This document shows positions 1 through 7,805 of a DNA stretch of 64,000 bases, in pieces. The notes below the pieces were generated by a model. That model saw only the letters and a list, made by a program, of their open reading frames with translations. It was not told the origin of the DNA and ran no database searches. The translations under genes were made by a program, and so were the position numbers. Numbering within the stretch: the first letter of the stretch is position 1; every line of letters begins with the position of its first letter. The DNA comes from Streptomyces sp. NA04227. Lineage in GTDB: Bacteria > Actinomycetota > Actinomycetes > Streptomycetales > Streptomycetaceae. The stretch spans positions 3,337,001-3,401,000 of the forward strand of contig NZ_CP054918.1 in NCBI RefSeq assembly GCF_013364195.1, read 5' to 3'.

Positions 1-39
1 AGGGGCGCTCCCGATCCGAGAGGACCGGGGGCGCCCCTT
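1..39. terminator. Strong inverted repeat, likely terminator
   Basis: AGGGGCGC at 1-8 pairs with GCGCCCCT at 31-38, with further pairing inside. It lies beyond the 3' end of the leftward YqeY-like gene and probably ends that transcript, or one entering from the left of the window. Confidence 0.6.
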
Positions 40-127
40 CTGGTGCGACGGGAGCGGCCGTACACCTGCGACGCGTGCGGCGGCGGGCACGGCGGCCGGG
101 CCGCCGCAGCGCCTCGGCCCCAGCCAC

Positions 128-187
128 GGCTTCAGCCCTGGGCTCAGCCCTGGCTTCAACCTTGGCTCCAGCCCTGGCTTCAGCCGT
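128..187. repeat. Five 12-nt tandem repeats
   Basis: Five diverged copies of a 12-base unit close to GGCTTCAGCCCT run from 128 to 187. They overlap the last codons and the stop of the leftward YqeY-like gene and extend downstream. The array is a small minisatellite and no function is apparent. Confidence 0.6.
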
Positions 188-647
188 TCGCGAGCTGCTG
201 CTTCACCTCGGCGGCGACGCGGCCGCCCTCGGCGAGACCGGCCACCTTCGGGTTGACGATCTTCATGACCTGACCCATGGCGCGCGGCCCTTCGGCGCCC
301 GCGGCCTTGGCCTCCTGGACGGCCTGCACCACGATGTCGCGCAGCTCCTCGTCGCTGAGCTGCTTGGGCAGGTACTCGTCGAGGATGACGCCCTCGGCCC
401 GCTCGCGCTCGGCCTGCTCGCCACGGCCGCCCTCGGCGAACGCCTCGGCCGCCTCCCGGCGCTTCTTGGCCTCGCGCGCGATCACCTTCTGCACCTCGTC
501 GTCGGAGAGTTCGCGTGCGCTCTTGCCCGCGACCTCCTCCTTGGTGACGGCGGTCAGGGTGAGCCGGAGCGTCGCGGAGCGCAGCTCGTCGCGCGCCTTG
601 ATCGCGGCCGTGAGGTCATCCTTCAACTTCGCCTTGAGCGTGGTCAT
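180..647 (-). CDS. GatB/YqeY domain-containing protein
   Basis: This is a 155-residue protein of the YqeY family, the small proteins related to the C-terminal tRNA-binding region of the GatB amidotransferase subunit. The family profile covers the whole length: an N-terminal basic helix (MTTLKAKLKDDLTAAIKARD), the helical core with EEVAGKSARELSDDEV, the LPKQLSDEEL segment, and the end region around MGQVMK. The size matches the family norm of about 150 residues. It is probably cytosolic; its exact role is unsettled in the family and I do not assign one. It stands alone on the minus strand, divergent from the mannosyltransferase gene. Confidence 0.9.
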   Translation of the reverse strand: MTTLKAKLKDDLTAAIKARDELRSATLRLTLTAVTKEEVAGKSARELSDDEVQKVIAREAKKRREAAEAFAEGGRGEQAERERAEGVILDEYLPKQLSDEELRDIVVQAVQEAKAAGAEGPRAMGQVMKIVNPKVAGLAEGGRVAAEVKQQLANG

Positions 648-1112
648 GCGCCCCAGTGTCGCAGGTCCGGGACGTACGGCGCGCCCGCAATTCCGGGGCG
701 GAGCGGGACGGAGCGGGGCGGGGCGCGTCGGAGCGGGACGGAGGGCGGAGAGGGCGACGCCGAGCCGTACGGCCCACCACGGACGCCGGTGACCTTACGG
801 AGCAGACGCGCCCCGCGGCCAACTCGGGCACCCCTCTCCGCCATCCGCCATTTCACAGTTGGCCGGAATTACCTCCACATCAGCGGTGACCGAACCCGCC
901 GAAAAACCGGTCAACCGGACTGTGCACCTCCACCCTGACCAGGAAACAAGCGCCCAACTCGCCCACAAATACGGGTAGATGCACACCACAACAGCCACCG
1001 GCGGGCCCGACGTACGACCTCCGCCGGACGTAAACAAGCCGACACCCCGCAGATGCCCAGCCGTGGCATCGAGGCCCGGTTTCGGCCATCGGGTCTTGCC
1101 ACTGTCTCGGCC
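648..1112. other. Divergent intergenic region with G-rich repeats
   Basis: This 465-base stretch separates the divergent YqeY-like and mannosyltransferase genes. Around 695-750 it holds repeated GGAGCGGGACGGAG-like units. From about 850 to 975 the G+C drops, which fits promoter DNA for one or both genes. I see no further gene or structured RNA. Confidence 0.5.
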
Positions 1113-2876
1113 ATGTCGGCTCTGCGCGTCCCCCTCGAACCGCGCCACTGCCAACTCCTCGGGCTGGTGGGGTCGCTGGTCCTCGCGTCGGGCGGGGCGA
1201 GCGCAGGCGCTCTGCCGATCCGTGAGGCGCTGGCGCTGCGGGCGGACCGGGCGGCGACGGGTCTGGTCGGCGTGTACTTCGGTCTGGTGCTGCTCATAGC
1301 GGCCTGGATGCTGCTCGGCCGTACGGTCCGCGGCGCCGAACCGCCCAGCCGCCGCACGCTGTTGGCCACCTTCGGGCTCTGGGCCGCCCCACTGCTCGTG
1401 GCGCCGCCGCTGTTCAGCAGGGACGTGTACAGCTACCTGGCGCAGGGCGCCATGGTCGACGCGCACATGGACGTGTACGTACACGGCCCCGCGCACCTCG
1501 GCGGTCCGCTGCCCGACGAGATCCCCGCGGTGTGGCAGCACACCCCGACCCCGTACGGCCCGGTCTTCCTCGCCTTCGCCTCGGCAGTCACCGACCCCTC
1601 CCGCCCGGACGGCGCCTTCGGGATCGCGGGCCTGCGCCTGGTCGCCCTGCTCGGCGTCGGCCTCATGGTCCTGTGCCTGCCCCGCCTCGCCCGCCACTGC
1701 GGCGCCGACGAACGCGCCGCCCTGTGGCTCGGCGTCCTCAACCCCTTGGTCCTGCTCCACCTGGTCGCCGGCGCGCACAACGACGCGGTGATGCTCGGGT
1801 TGCTCGGGGCGGGGCTGGTGGTGGCGGTGGGGGTCAGCGGTGGGGCGCGCGGGGTTGGGGACGGTGGTGTGGCTCGGGGTGGCGAGTGGGGCGGCGTGGC
1901 TCGCGGGCTCGGGGGGAGCGGCGTGGCTCGCGTGGTTGGGGGCGTTGCTCGCGTGCTTGGAAGTGTTGCTCGCGGGCTTGGGGGCGTTGCTCGCACGTTC
2001 GGGAGCAGTGCTCGTGTGCTCGGAGTCAACGGCGAGGCACGCAAGGGGGGTTCGCGGGTCCCGGGGACTACGACCGAGCGGGCCACCCCGACGTACGCGT
2101 TGCTCGGCACCGCCACGTACCCCCTGGTCGGCGCGGTGCTCATCACCCTCGCCGCCCTGGTGAAAGCCCCGGCGGCGCTCGGGCTGGTGGCGGTCGCGGT
2201 GCTGTGGTGCCGACGCCTCGACGGCCGCGGGCAGCGGGTCCTGGCCACCGCGCTCACCGCCGCGACCGCGGGCGCCACGACGGTCGTCACCACCGCGCTC
2301 ACGGGCACCGGCTACGGCTGGATCGCCGCCCTGCGCACCCCCGCCTCCCCTGAGAACTGGTCCTTGACCAACCTCCTCGGCCGCCTCACCGGCCATCTGC
2401 TGTCGGGCACCGGCCTCGCCGGATATGCGCTCCCGCTCTGGCACACCCTCGGCATGCTCGGCACCGGCACGGTCGTCCTTCTGGTCTGGCGCCGCCGTCA
2501 CACCCTCGGCACCGTCCACTCCCTGGGTCTGTGCCTCCTGGCCGTGGCCGTCCTGGGACCGGCGATCCGTCCCTGGTACGTGCTGTGGGGACTGTTCCTC
2601 ATCGCGGCCGCCGCGCCGCAGGGCCGGGGCCGCGGGGTGCTGACGATCGCGAGCGGCGTCCTCGCCCTCGCCACCCTGCCCAGCGGATTCGCCGCGGACG
2701 CCCGTCAGTTGGCGCTCGCCACCCTGGGCGGCGTACTCGCCGTGGCCGTCCTCACCTGCACCCACCTCGCCGCCCGCTCATGGCGCTCACCGTCCGGGCC
2801 GGACGACGACCGCGGCAATGGCAACGGCAACGGCCGTAACCGCACCCGCAACCCCTTCGCGGGACGCACCGCGTGA
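1113..2876 (+). CDS. mptB-like: MptB-like polyprenol-phosphomannose-dependent mannosyltransferase
   Basis: This is a polytopic GT-C protein of about 587 residues, resembling the alpha-1,6-mannosyltransferases that use polyprenol-phosphate-mannose to extend lipoglycans. An acidic loop after the second hydrophobic segment contains SRDVYSYLAQG, the usual place for the GT-C acidic motif. The motifs HTPTPYGPVF and AGAHNDAVMLG are typical of the MptA/MptB group, and about a dozen hydrophobic segments follow. The ATG at 1113 is chosen because the hydrophobic N-terminus starts shortly after it; an in-frame ATG at 1053 is possible and neither has a clear Shine-Dalgarno sequence. Residues about 245-310 form a Gly/Val/Ala/Arg-rich tandem repeat not expected in the family. 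The gene is followed by a second GT-C enzyme, so the pair probably acts in one cell-envelope glycan pathway. Confidence 0.8.
   Translation: MSALRVPLEPRHCQLLGLVGSLVLASGGASAGALPIREALALRADRAATGLVGVYFGLVLLIAAWMLLGRTVRGAEPPSRRTLLATFGLWAAPLLVAPPLFSRDVYSYLAQGAMVDAHMDVYVHGPAHLGGPLPDEIPAVWQHTPTPYGPVFLAFASAVTDPSRPDGAFGIAGLRLVALLGVGLMVLCLPRLARHCGADERAALWLGVLNPLVLLHLVAGAHNDAVMLGLLGAGLVVAVGVSGGARGVGDGGVARGGEWGGVARGLGGSGVARVVGGVARVLGSVARGLGGVARTFGSSARVLGVNGEARKGGSRVPGTTTERATPTYALLGTATYPLVGAVLITLAALVKAPAALGLVAVAVLWCRRLDGRGQRVLATALTAATAGATTVVTTALTGTGYGWIAALRTPASPENWSLTNLLGRLTGHLLSGTGLAGYALPLWHTLGMLGTGTVVLLVWRRRHTLGTVHSLGLCLLAVAVLGPAIRPWYVLWGLFLIAAAAPQGRGRGVLTIASGVLALATLPSGFAADARQLALATLGGVLAVAVLTCTHLAARSWRSPSGPDDDRGNGNGNGRNRTRNPFAGRTA
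1840..2035 (+). repeat. In-frame minisatellite inside the mannosyltransferase gene
   Basis: Diverged repeats of a GTGGCTCGNG-GNTTGGGGG-like unit encode repeated GVARxLGG-type peptides between two membrane segments. The array stays in frame, so it adds a flexible or variable loop rather than breaking the protein. Confidence 0.6.
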
Positions 2877-2897
2877 GCCTGCGCGAACGCCCCGGCC

Positions 2898-3011
2898 TCT
2901 CCTGCTTCTCCGGCTTCCCTCGCTTCTCCGGCTTCTCTCGCCTCTCCCGCTTCTGTTACGTCCCCCGCCTCTCTTACGTCCCCTGCCTTCCGTACGTCCT
3001 CGACGTTCCGT
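2898..3011 (+). repeat. Pyrimidine-rich repeats between the two GT-C genes
   Basis: Repeats of CTTCTCCGGCTTC-like and TACGTCCCC-like units fill most of the 196-base gap between the two glycosyltransferase genes. They translate only to low-complexity Leu/Pro/Arg sequence, so I treat them as non-coding and start the next gene after them. Confidence 0.5.
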
Positions 3012-3072
3012 ATGGCCGCAGCCGCCCCCTCCCTCCCCAACTCCCCGTACCGACCGCGAACGAGGTGTCCCC

Positions 3073-4455
3073 GTGACCGTCCCCACGCCCCCGGAGAACA
3101 CCCGGCCGCCGTCCCCGCAGCCCAAGTCGGCCCCGGTCTCGGGCCCGAACCCGGACCCGGACCCGGGGCTGCTGGCCTCCCCCGGCTTCCGTATCCCGCT
3201 GGTCCTGGTGCTCGCGGCGGCCAGCGCGGTCTTCCTGGTCACGGTTCCGCTCTTCCGCGACTGGTTCGACCTGCGCGTCTACTACGGCACGGTGGAGTAC
3301 TGGACCGAGGACGGCGGACGTATCTACGACTACCTCGTCCCCGGCACCCACTACGGCTTCACCTATCCGCCCTTCGCCGCGGTCTGCATGCTGCCGATGG
3401 CGCTGCTCGACTGGCCGAGCGCGGTGGTGCTCTGCCTCCTGATGAACCTCGCGGCCTCCTGCGCGATCCTGGCCTGGTCGCTCGGCGGGACGGTACGGCG
3501 CCAAGGCTGGAGTCGCTGGTTCGCCTTCGCGGTCGCGCTGTGTCTGTTCGCCCTGCTCGAACCGGTCCGGGACACGGTGAGCTTCGGCCAGGTCAACCTG
3601 CTCCTGCTGGCCCTCGTACTGGGTGATGCGTGGCTGCTGTCCACCGGCCGCGGCAAGTGGGCGGGCATCGCCATCGGCCTGGCGGCGGCCGTGAAACTGA
3701 CCCCGGCGATCTTCATCGGCTATCTGCTGATCACCGGCAGGCGCCGCGCCGCCGCGGTGGCGACCTCCGTCGCGGTGGCCGCCACCGGCCTCGCCGCCTG
3801 GATCACCCCCTCCGCCTCGAAGACCTACTGGACGGAGGCGATGTGGAACACCGACCGCGTCGGCTCCCTCGGCTACGTCTCGAACCAGTCCTGGCAGGGC
3901 GTACTGGCCCGGGTCTGCGAACCCGCCGAGCCGAGCCGGGCACTGTGGGCCTTCGGCGTGGTGCTGATCCTCGCCGTGTGGGCACATCGGGTCCGCCGGG
4001 CGGCGGCGGTCGGCGACGTACGCGCGGGCTTCGCTCTCACCGGCCTGGCCGCGTGCCTGGTCAGCCCCGTGACCTGGGTCCACCACCTGGTCTGGCTGAT
4101 CCCCGCCCTCGCCGTACTCCTCGAAACGGCCCTCCGCTCCCGCCCCGCCCCCCGCCGCCGCCTTCTGCTCCTCACCGGCGCGCTGTACGTGACGTTGTGC
4201 AGCAGCCTCGTCTGGGCCTGGCGCTTCGACTCCGACGGCGCGAGCGGCCTCCTAGGCTCCAACGCCTACGTCTGGATCACCCTCGGCCTCCTCCTCGCCC
4301 TGCCGCTGCGGGACGAGGGTCCGGCAGGGGCGGGGACGGGGGCAGGGTCAGAGGCAGGGGCGGGGGCAGGAATGGGGACGGGCACGGGAGCGGGGACGGC
4401 GGATGAGGATGGGCCGGACACGATGACGAACTCGGCTGGCGCACAGGCGAGTTGA
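3073..4455 (+). CDS. GT87 (DUF2029) family glycosyltransferase
   Basis: This is a 460-residue polytopic membrane protein of the DUF2029/GT87 family, which includes PimE-like alpha-1,2-mannosyltransferases using polyprenol-phosphate-mannose. After the first membrane segment comes FRDWFDLRVYYG, the acidic GT-C loop with its catalytic-type Asp, then HYGFTYPPFAA, typical of the family, and about ten membrane segments. The GTG at 3073 has GAGG seven bases upstream and begins a short Pro-rich cytosolic tail. The frame is open further upstream but encodes only low-complexity sequence. The C-terminus is Gly/Ala/Thr-rich and encoded by short GGGGCAGG-type repeats (about 4320-4400). Lipoglycan or phosphatidylinositol-mannoside decoration is inferred from the family. 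Confidence 0.85.
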   Translation: MTVPTPPENTRPPSPQPKSAPVSGPNPDPDPGLLASPGFRIPLVLVLAAASAVFLVTVPLFRDWFDLRVYYGTVEYWTEDGGRIYDYLVPGTHYGFTYPPFAAVCMLPMALLDWPSAVVLCLLMNLAASCAILAWSLGGTVRRQGWSRWFAFAVALCLFALLEPVRDTVSFGQVNLLLLALVLGDAWLLSTGRGKWAGIAIGLAAAVKLTPAIFIGYLLITGRRRAAAVATSVAVAATGLAAWITPSASKTYWTEAMWNTDRVGSLGYVSNQSWQGVLARVCEPAEPSRALWAFGVVLILAVWAHRVRRAAAVGDVRAGFALTGLAACLVSPVTWVHHLVWLIPALAVLLETALRSRPAPRRRLLLLTGALYVTLCSSLVWAWRFDSDGASGLLGSNAYVWITLGLLLALPLRDEGPAGAGTGAGSEAGAGAGMGTGTGAGTADEDGPDTMTNSAGAQAS

Positions 4456-4573
4456 CGGCCGAGCTCGCGACCGGGAACAGGGCCCGCCACTTCTCCTCCA
4501 GGCCCCCGCCGGGGTTTTCCACAGGCCCCCGCCCGCACTGCGGGGCTGCGGCGATGTCTGCAACGATGGGGTT

Positions 4574-5500
4574 ATGCGCGCGCGATACGGACTACCTCTG
4601 GGAATCACCGCTCTCGGCGCGGCGGGGCTCGCCTACGCCGCCGGTTTCGAGGCCCGGTCGTTCCGGCTCAGGAGAGTGACGGTCCCGGTGCTGCCGCCCG
4701 GTATGCGCCCGCTGCGGATGCTCCAGGTGTCCGACGTGCACATGGTCAGCGGCCAGCGCAAGAAGCAGCGCTGGCTGCACTCGCTGGCCGGTCTGCGCCC
4801 GGACTTCGTGATCAACACGGGCGACAACCTCTCCGACACGGAGGCGGTGCCCGACGTCCTGGACGCACTCGGCCCGCTGATGGACTTCCCGGGCGCCTAC
4901 GTCTTCGGCTCCAACGACTACTACGGCCCCAAACCCCGCAACCCCGCCCGCTACCTGTTCGAAAAGGCCGCGGGCAAGCACGGCCTCAACGGCAACCCGC
5001 CCGCGGTCGGCGTGGTCCACAACCCGTGGGAGGACCTGCGCGAGGGCTTCGACGAGGCGGGCTGGCTGAACCTCACCAACACCCGCGGCACCCTCAAGAT
5101 CGAGGGCATCGAGATCGGCCTGACCGGCCTGGACGACCCCCACATCAAGCGCGACCGCTACGCCCGGGTGACCGGCGGCCCCGACTCCTCCGCCGACTTC
5201 TCGATGGGCATCGTGCACGCCCCCTACCTGCGCACCCTGGACGCCTTCACCGAGGACCGCTACCCCCTGATCCTGGCCGGCCACACCCACGGCGGCCAGC
5301 TCTGCATCCCCTTCTACGGCGCCCTGGTCACCAACTGCGACCTCGACACCGACCGCGTCAAGGGCCTCTCCACCCACACCGTCGGCGACCACACCTCCTA
5401 CCTCCACGTCTCAGCGGGCTGCGGCACCAACCGCTACACCCCCGTACGCTTCGCCTGCCCCCCGGAGGCCACGCTCCTCACCTTGGTCGAGCGCACCTGA
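4574..5500 (+). CDS. Metallophosphoesterase with N-terminal membrane anchor
   Basis: This 308-residue protein belongs to the YkuE-like calcineurin-type phosphoesterases. A hydrophobic N-terminus (residues about 6-24) could anchor or export it. The metal-binding blocks appear in order: SDVH (Asp54, His56), NTGDN near residue 83, GSNDYYG where an Asn-Asp replaces the more usual Asn-His, and GHTHGGQ near residue 236. The substrate is unknown; YkuE-type members are linked to envelope phospholipids. It is the last backbone gene before tRNA-Pro and is probably transcribed separately from the glycosyltransferases, with about 120 bases between them. Confidence 0.88.
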   Translation: MRARYGLPLGITALGAAGLAYAAGFEARSFRLRRVTVPVLPPGMRPLRMLQVSDVHMVSGQRKKQRWLHSLAGLRPDFVINTGDNLSDTEAVPDVLDALGPLMDFPGAYVFGSNDYYGPKPRNPARYLFEKAAGKHGLNGNPPAVGVVHNPWEDLREGFDEAGWLNLTNTRGTLKIEGIEIGLTGLDDPHIKRDRYARVTGGPDSSADFSMGIVHAPYLRTLDAFTEDRYPLILAGHTHGGQLCIPFYGALVTNCDLDTDRVKGLSTHTVGDHTSYLHVSAGCGTNRYTPVRFACPPEATLLTLVERT

Positions 5501-5709
5501 CGAGCGCGACTGACCCGGGTCGAGCGCACCTGACCCGGGAACGCCTCTCTACGGGACGTACGCCCCGGCCCGCGCCGAACCACACCGCGACTCTCGACTC
5601 TCCAGGTCGGGGCCCCTCCGAGCCCCCCGGAAACCGGATTTCGTCTCCGGGCGAGGGTCCGCTAGAGTTATCGATGTCGCCGCGACGTGCTCAGCACAAA
5701 CAGCGACAT

Positions 5710-5783
5710 CGGGGTGTAGCGCAGCTTGGCAGCGCGCTTCGTTCGGGACGAAGAGGTCGTGGGTTCAAATCCCGCCACCCCGA
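5710..5783 (+). tRNA. tRNA-Pro (anticodon CGG)
   Basis: The 74-base sequence folds as a complete cloverleaf. The acceptor stem is CGGGGTG/CACCCCG with an A discriminator, the D stem GCGC/GCGC, the anticodon stem CTTCG/CGAAG with loop TTCGGGA (anticodon CGG), a 5-base variable loop, and the T stem GTGGG/CCCGC around TTCAAAT. CCA is not encoded. It is the attachment site of the integrative elements to the right: its 3' part recurs at 24.07, 26.53 and 36.77 kb. Confidence 0.96.
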
Positions 5784-5786
5784 CAG
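5741..5786 (+). repeat. attL core: tRNA-Pro 3' end
   Basis: The 46 bases from the anticodon loop through the tRNA end plus three following bases are repeated without mismatch at 26526-26571. A copy at 36774-36818 has one mismatch, and a more diverged copy lies at 24066-24111. The integrase gene starts its 3' end 130 bases to the right, the usual attL layout for AICEs. Confidence 0.9.
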
Positions 5787-5800
5787 CTAAAAACGCAGAT

Positions 5801-5834
5801 CAGGCCCGGTCTCCTTCCAAGGAGACCGGGCCTG
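5801..5834. terminator. Perfect 14-bp hairpin after tRNA-Pro
   Basis: CAGGCCCGGTCTCC at 5801-5814 pairs perfectly with 5821-5834 around a 6-base loop. It sits 18 bases past the tRNA and probably ends its transcript. Similar hairpins follow the tRNA fragments at 26.6 and 36.8 kb. Confidence 0.8.
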
Positions 5835-5855
5835 ACTCGTGTGCGGGTGCCCTCC

Positions 5856-5902
5856 GGGGAGTGGCTGGGGAGTGGATCATGGAATTTCACTCCCCAGCCA
5901 CT
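5856..5902. repeat. Candidate integrase arm sites, left end
   Basis: GGGGAGTGG occurs twice (5856-5864 and 5867-5875) with 11-base periodicity, followed by ATCATGGAA. The region also forms a 15-bp inverted repeat (5860-5874 with 5888-5902). An almost identical block lies just inside the right att copy at 26403-26431, and a degenerate one at 24161. This is the layout of arm-type sites of a tyrosine integrase; binding itself is inferred. Confidence 0.6.
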
Positions 5903-5915
5903 CCCCGCCCTCGGC

Positions 5916-7433
5916 TCAGTGCAGCGAACGGCGCTCCCGCAGGAGAGCGTCCAGCACTGCGACGGCCGAGCGCGAAGCCATCGCAAGCCGTGCGTCGAGT
6001 GACGCCTCCCACAGGTCCGTGAGCCCTTCCATGAGCCTTGCTCGCATGCCGGGAGTGATGTGCGAATAGCGGGCCTGGACCGAACCGTCCTCGTGCCCCA
6101 GGCGCTCGTCCTTGAGCTTTGGCGGGGTACCGAGATCGTCCATCGCCGTCTTGTGCGAGTGACGCAGCCCGTGGGGGGTCAGCCCATTCGCGATGGGCAC
6201 CCAGCAGGCCTCGGCTCTTCCGGAGGCGTTTCGCCCCCGGACCGGGACCCCAGGCCACGAGTCGGCCAGGACAGGAACAGGATGCGCCTCTTGCGGAGCT
6301 TTCTTCGGGTACCAGCCCGTTGCCGCAGGCCGGAACAGCCACGTGGCGAATCCCGTTCTGCGCCAGTGCGCCGCTGTCTCCGTAGGCAGACCACCACGCA
6401 CGAACCCAAGTTCCGCAATTGCAGCCTGCACCCGAAGCCGGGTCGACTCCCTCACCATTTCCGGCCTGTTGAGGACGTTGGAAACCGTTCCGGTGGAGAC
6501 TTCCGCCCGCCGAGCCACGTCAGTCAGCTTGACGCCCTGGTTGCGCGCGGAGTTGTTGACCGCACCAAGTCCGCGAAAGACATAGGTAAGACCGTGGCAG
6601 ACACACGGTTGTGGGTTGGTCCGCCGAACGTGCTCAGTGATCAGTCGCGACAAAAAGCCCGGAGTATCGACTGTGCGATATGAATCGTCCTTCGGCGGGC
6701 AGCGGTGCAGCTCTCCAGTGTCCAGCTCGTAGAGCTGCCACTCGACCCGGATTGCCGCCGGTCGTAAGAACTCGGTTTCCAGGCCCACGAGTTCGCCCCA
6801 GCGCACGCCGGTATAGCCCTTGGTCACCACACCAACGAACTCGTCGTCGCGGCCGGACAGCAGCGCCGCGCGCTCAGCGATGAGCAGGATCCCAAGCGCG
6901 TCCGTCACCACTTTCTCAGGACCTCGGTTCCGTGACCGGCCTGCACGCTTACCCCTACCGCGCCGCCTGGCCGCTGGGTTGGCGTCCCGAAGCCCTTCGT
7001 CCACGGCGTCGGCGAGGATCAAGTGAAGCGTGCCGTGCCACGTCTTCACGCTCGACGCGGCGTAGTTCTTCCTCTCCTCCTTCTCCCACGCCTGTACGTC
7101 CGTCGGCTGGATGTCGGCAATTGCCTTGTCCTCGAACTCAGGCAGCAGGTGCTCCTCGATGTGCCGCTTGTAGTTCTGCATGGTGGAAGCAGCGAGGTCC
7201 TGCGCCGCGTACCACTTATTGACGTACTCCCCGAAGGTGATGCGACCCGCGGTGGGGTCACGCCAAGTGCCAGCACGGACCTTGGCCTCCATGTCGTTCG
7301 CCGCCTTCGCGGCGTCACGCTTCGAGGTGAACCGCACCGTCTCGCCGTTGGCGTCAACAACCGTGCGAAGCACACCAGGTGCGATCCAGTACCGGCCCCG
7401 GTAGTAGTTCCGACGCTTCTCGCCGTAGCCCAC
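5916..7433 (-). CDS. int: Tyrosine site-specific integrase with internal LacI-type HTH
   Basis: The 505-residue protein catalyses integration and, with Xis, excision at tRNA-Pro. The N-terminal arm-binding part spans residues about 1-60 and the SAM-like core-binding domain about 65-150. The catalytic domain carries Arg211 (TGVRWGEL), HGLRH (His421-Arg424), LGHED (His447) and the nucleophile Tyr456 in RYSH. Between the first Arg and the HxxR box, residues about 300-347 (VKLTDVARRAEVSTGTVSNV and following) match the LacI-family DNA-binding helix-turn-helix, which normally sits at a repressor's N-terminus. The gene points toward attL and lies immediately downstream of xis, with 18 bases between. 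All catalytic residues are present, so it looks active. Confidence 0.93.
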   Translation of the reverse strand: MGYGEKRRNYYRGRYWIAPGVLRTVVDANGETVRFTSKRDAAKAANDMEAKVRAGTWRDPTAGRITFGEYVNKWYAAQDLAASTMQNYKRHIEEHLLPEFEDKAIADIQPTDVQAWEKEERKNYAASSVKTWHGTLHLILADAVDEGLRDANPAARRRGRGKRAGRSRNRGPEKVVTDALGILLIAERAALLSGRDDEFVGVVTKGYTGVRWGELVGLETEFLRPAAIRVEWQLYELDTGELHRCPPKDDSYRTVDTPGFLSRLITEHVRRTNPQPCVCHGLTYVFRGLGAVNNSARNQGVKLTDVARRAEVSTGTVSNVLNRPEMVRESTRLRVQAAIAELGFVRGGLPTETAAHWRRTGFATWLFRPAATGWYPKKAPQEAHPVPVLADSWPGVPVRGRNASGRAEACWVPIANGLTPHGLRHSHKTAMDDLGTPPKLKDERLGHEDGSVQARYSHITPGMRARLMEGLTDLWEASLDARLAMASRSAVAVLDALLRERRSLH

Positions 7434-7451
7434 AGTCCTTCTCCGATCCGC

Positions 7452-7805
7452 TCACGCAGCCAGTGCGGATTGTGTGCGAACAACCCGCCGGGGCTTCTTG
7501 GCTCGCAGCGACGCAGACGCCGAATTCGTCGGCATCGTGTGGGTCACCCGTACACGCGAACGCGTCTGGTCAGTGGGGGTCCGCTGATCTCGCAGCGGGA
7601 GCTCCTCGAAGACGAGAACGATCTCGGCGTAGTGCTCGGCGGTGAAGCGATACGCGCCACCGGCCCTCGTGAAGGGGATCCGGCGCTGGCGCGCCTGTTC
7701 CTTCACCCACCACTCCGAGCAGCCGAGTGCCTCGGCGACTTCGGCAGGCCTGAAGAGTTGGGGCAGAGTTGCGGCGGTGACACTGTGACTGCTGTGACTG
7801 CTCAT
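7452..7805 (-). CDS. xis: Excisionase-like HTH protein
   Basis: This 117-residue protein has a winged HTH of the MerR/excisionase type at residues about 15-65 (LFRPAEVAEALGCSEWWVKE, then RAGGAYRFTAEH), followed by a basic tail. AICE excisionases have this size and stand directly upstream of int. Its ATG overlaps the stop of the ATPase gene (ATGA at 7802-7805), so it belongs to the prim-pol/ATPase/xis/int operon. The first codons contain three near-repeats of AGTCAC at 9-base spacing. Confidence 0.82.
   Translation of the reverse strand: MSSHSSHSVTAATLPQLFRPAEVAEALGCSEWWVKEQARQRRIPFTRAGGAYRFTAEHYAEIVLVFEELPLRDQRTPTDQTRSRVRVTHTMPTNSASASLRAKKPRRVVRTQSALAA

Noticed and set aside
128..187. CRISPR-like array
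   Set aside because: The repeats are contiguous 12-base units without spacers. No array with unique spacers and no cas gene is visible anywhere in the window.
795..2765. 656-codon open frame on the minus strand
   Set aside because: It is the antisense shadow of the MptB-like gene and upstream DNA. Composition is low-complexity and no domain is visible, whereas the plus-strand frame has clear GT-C features.
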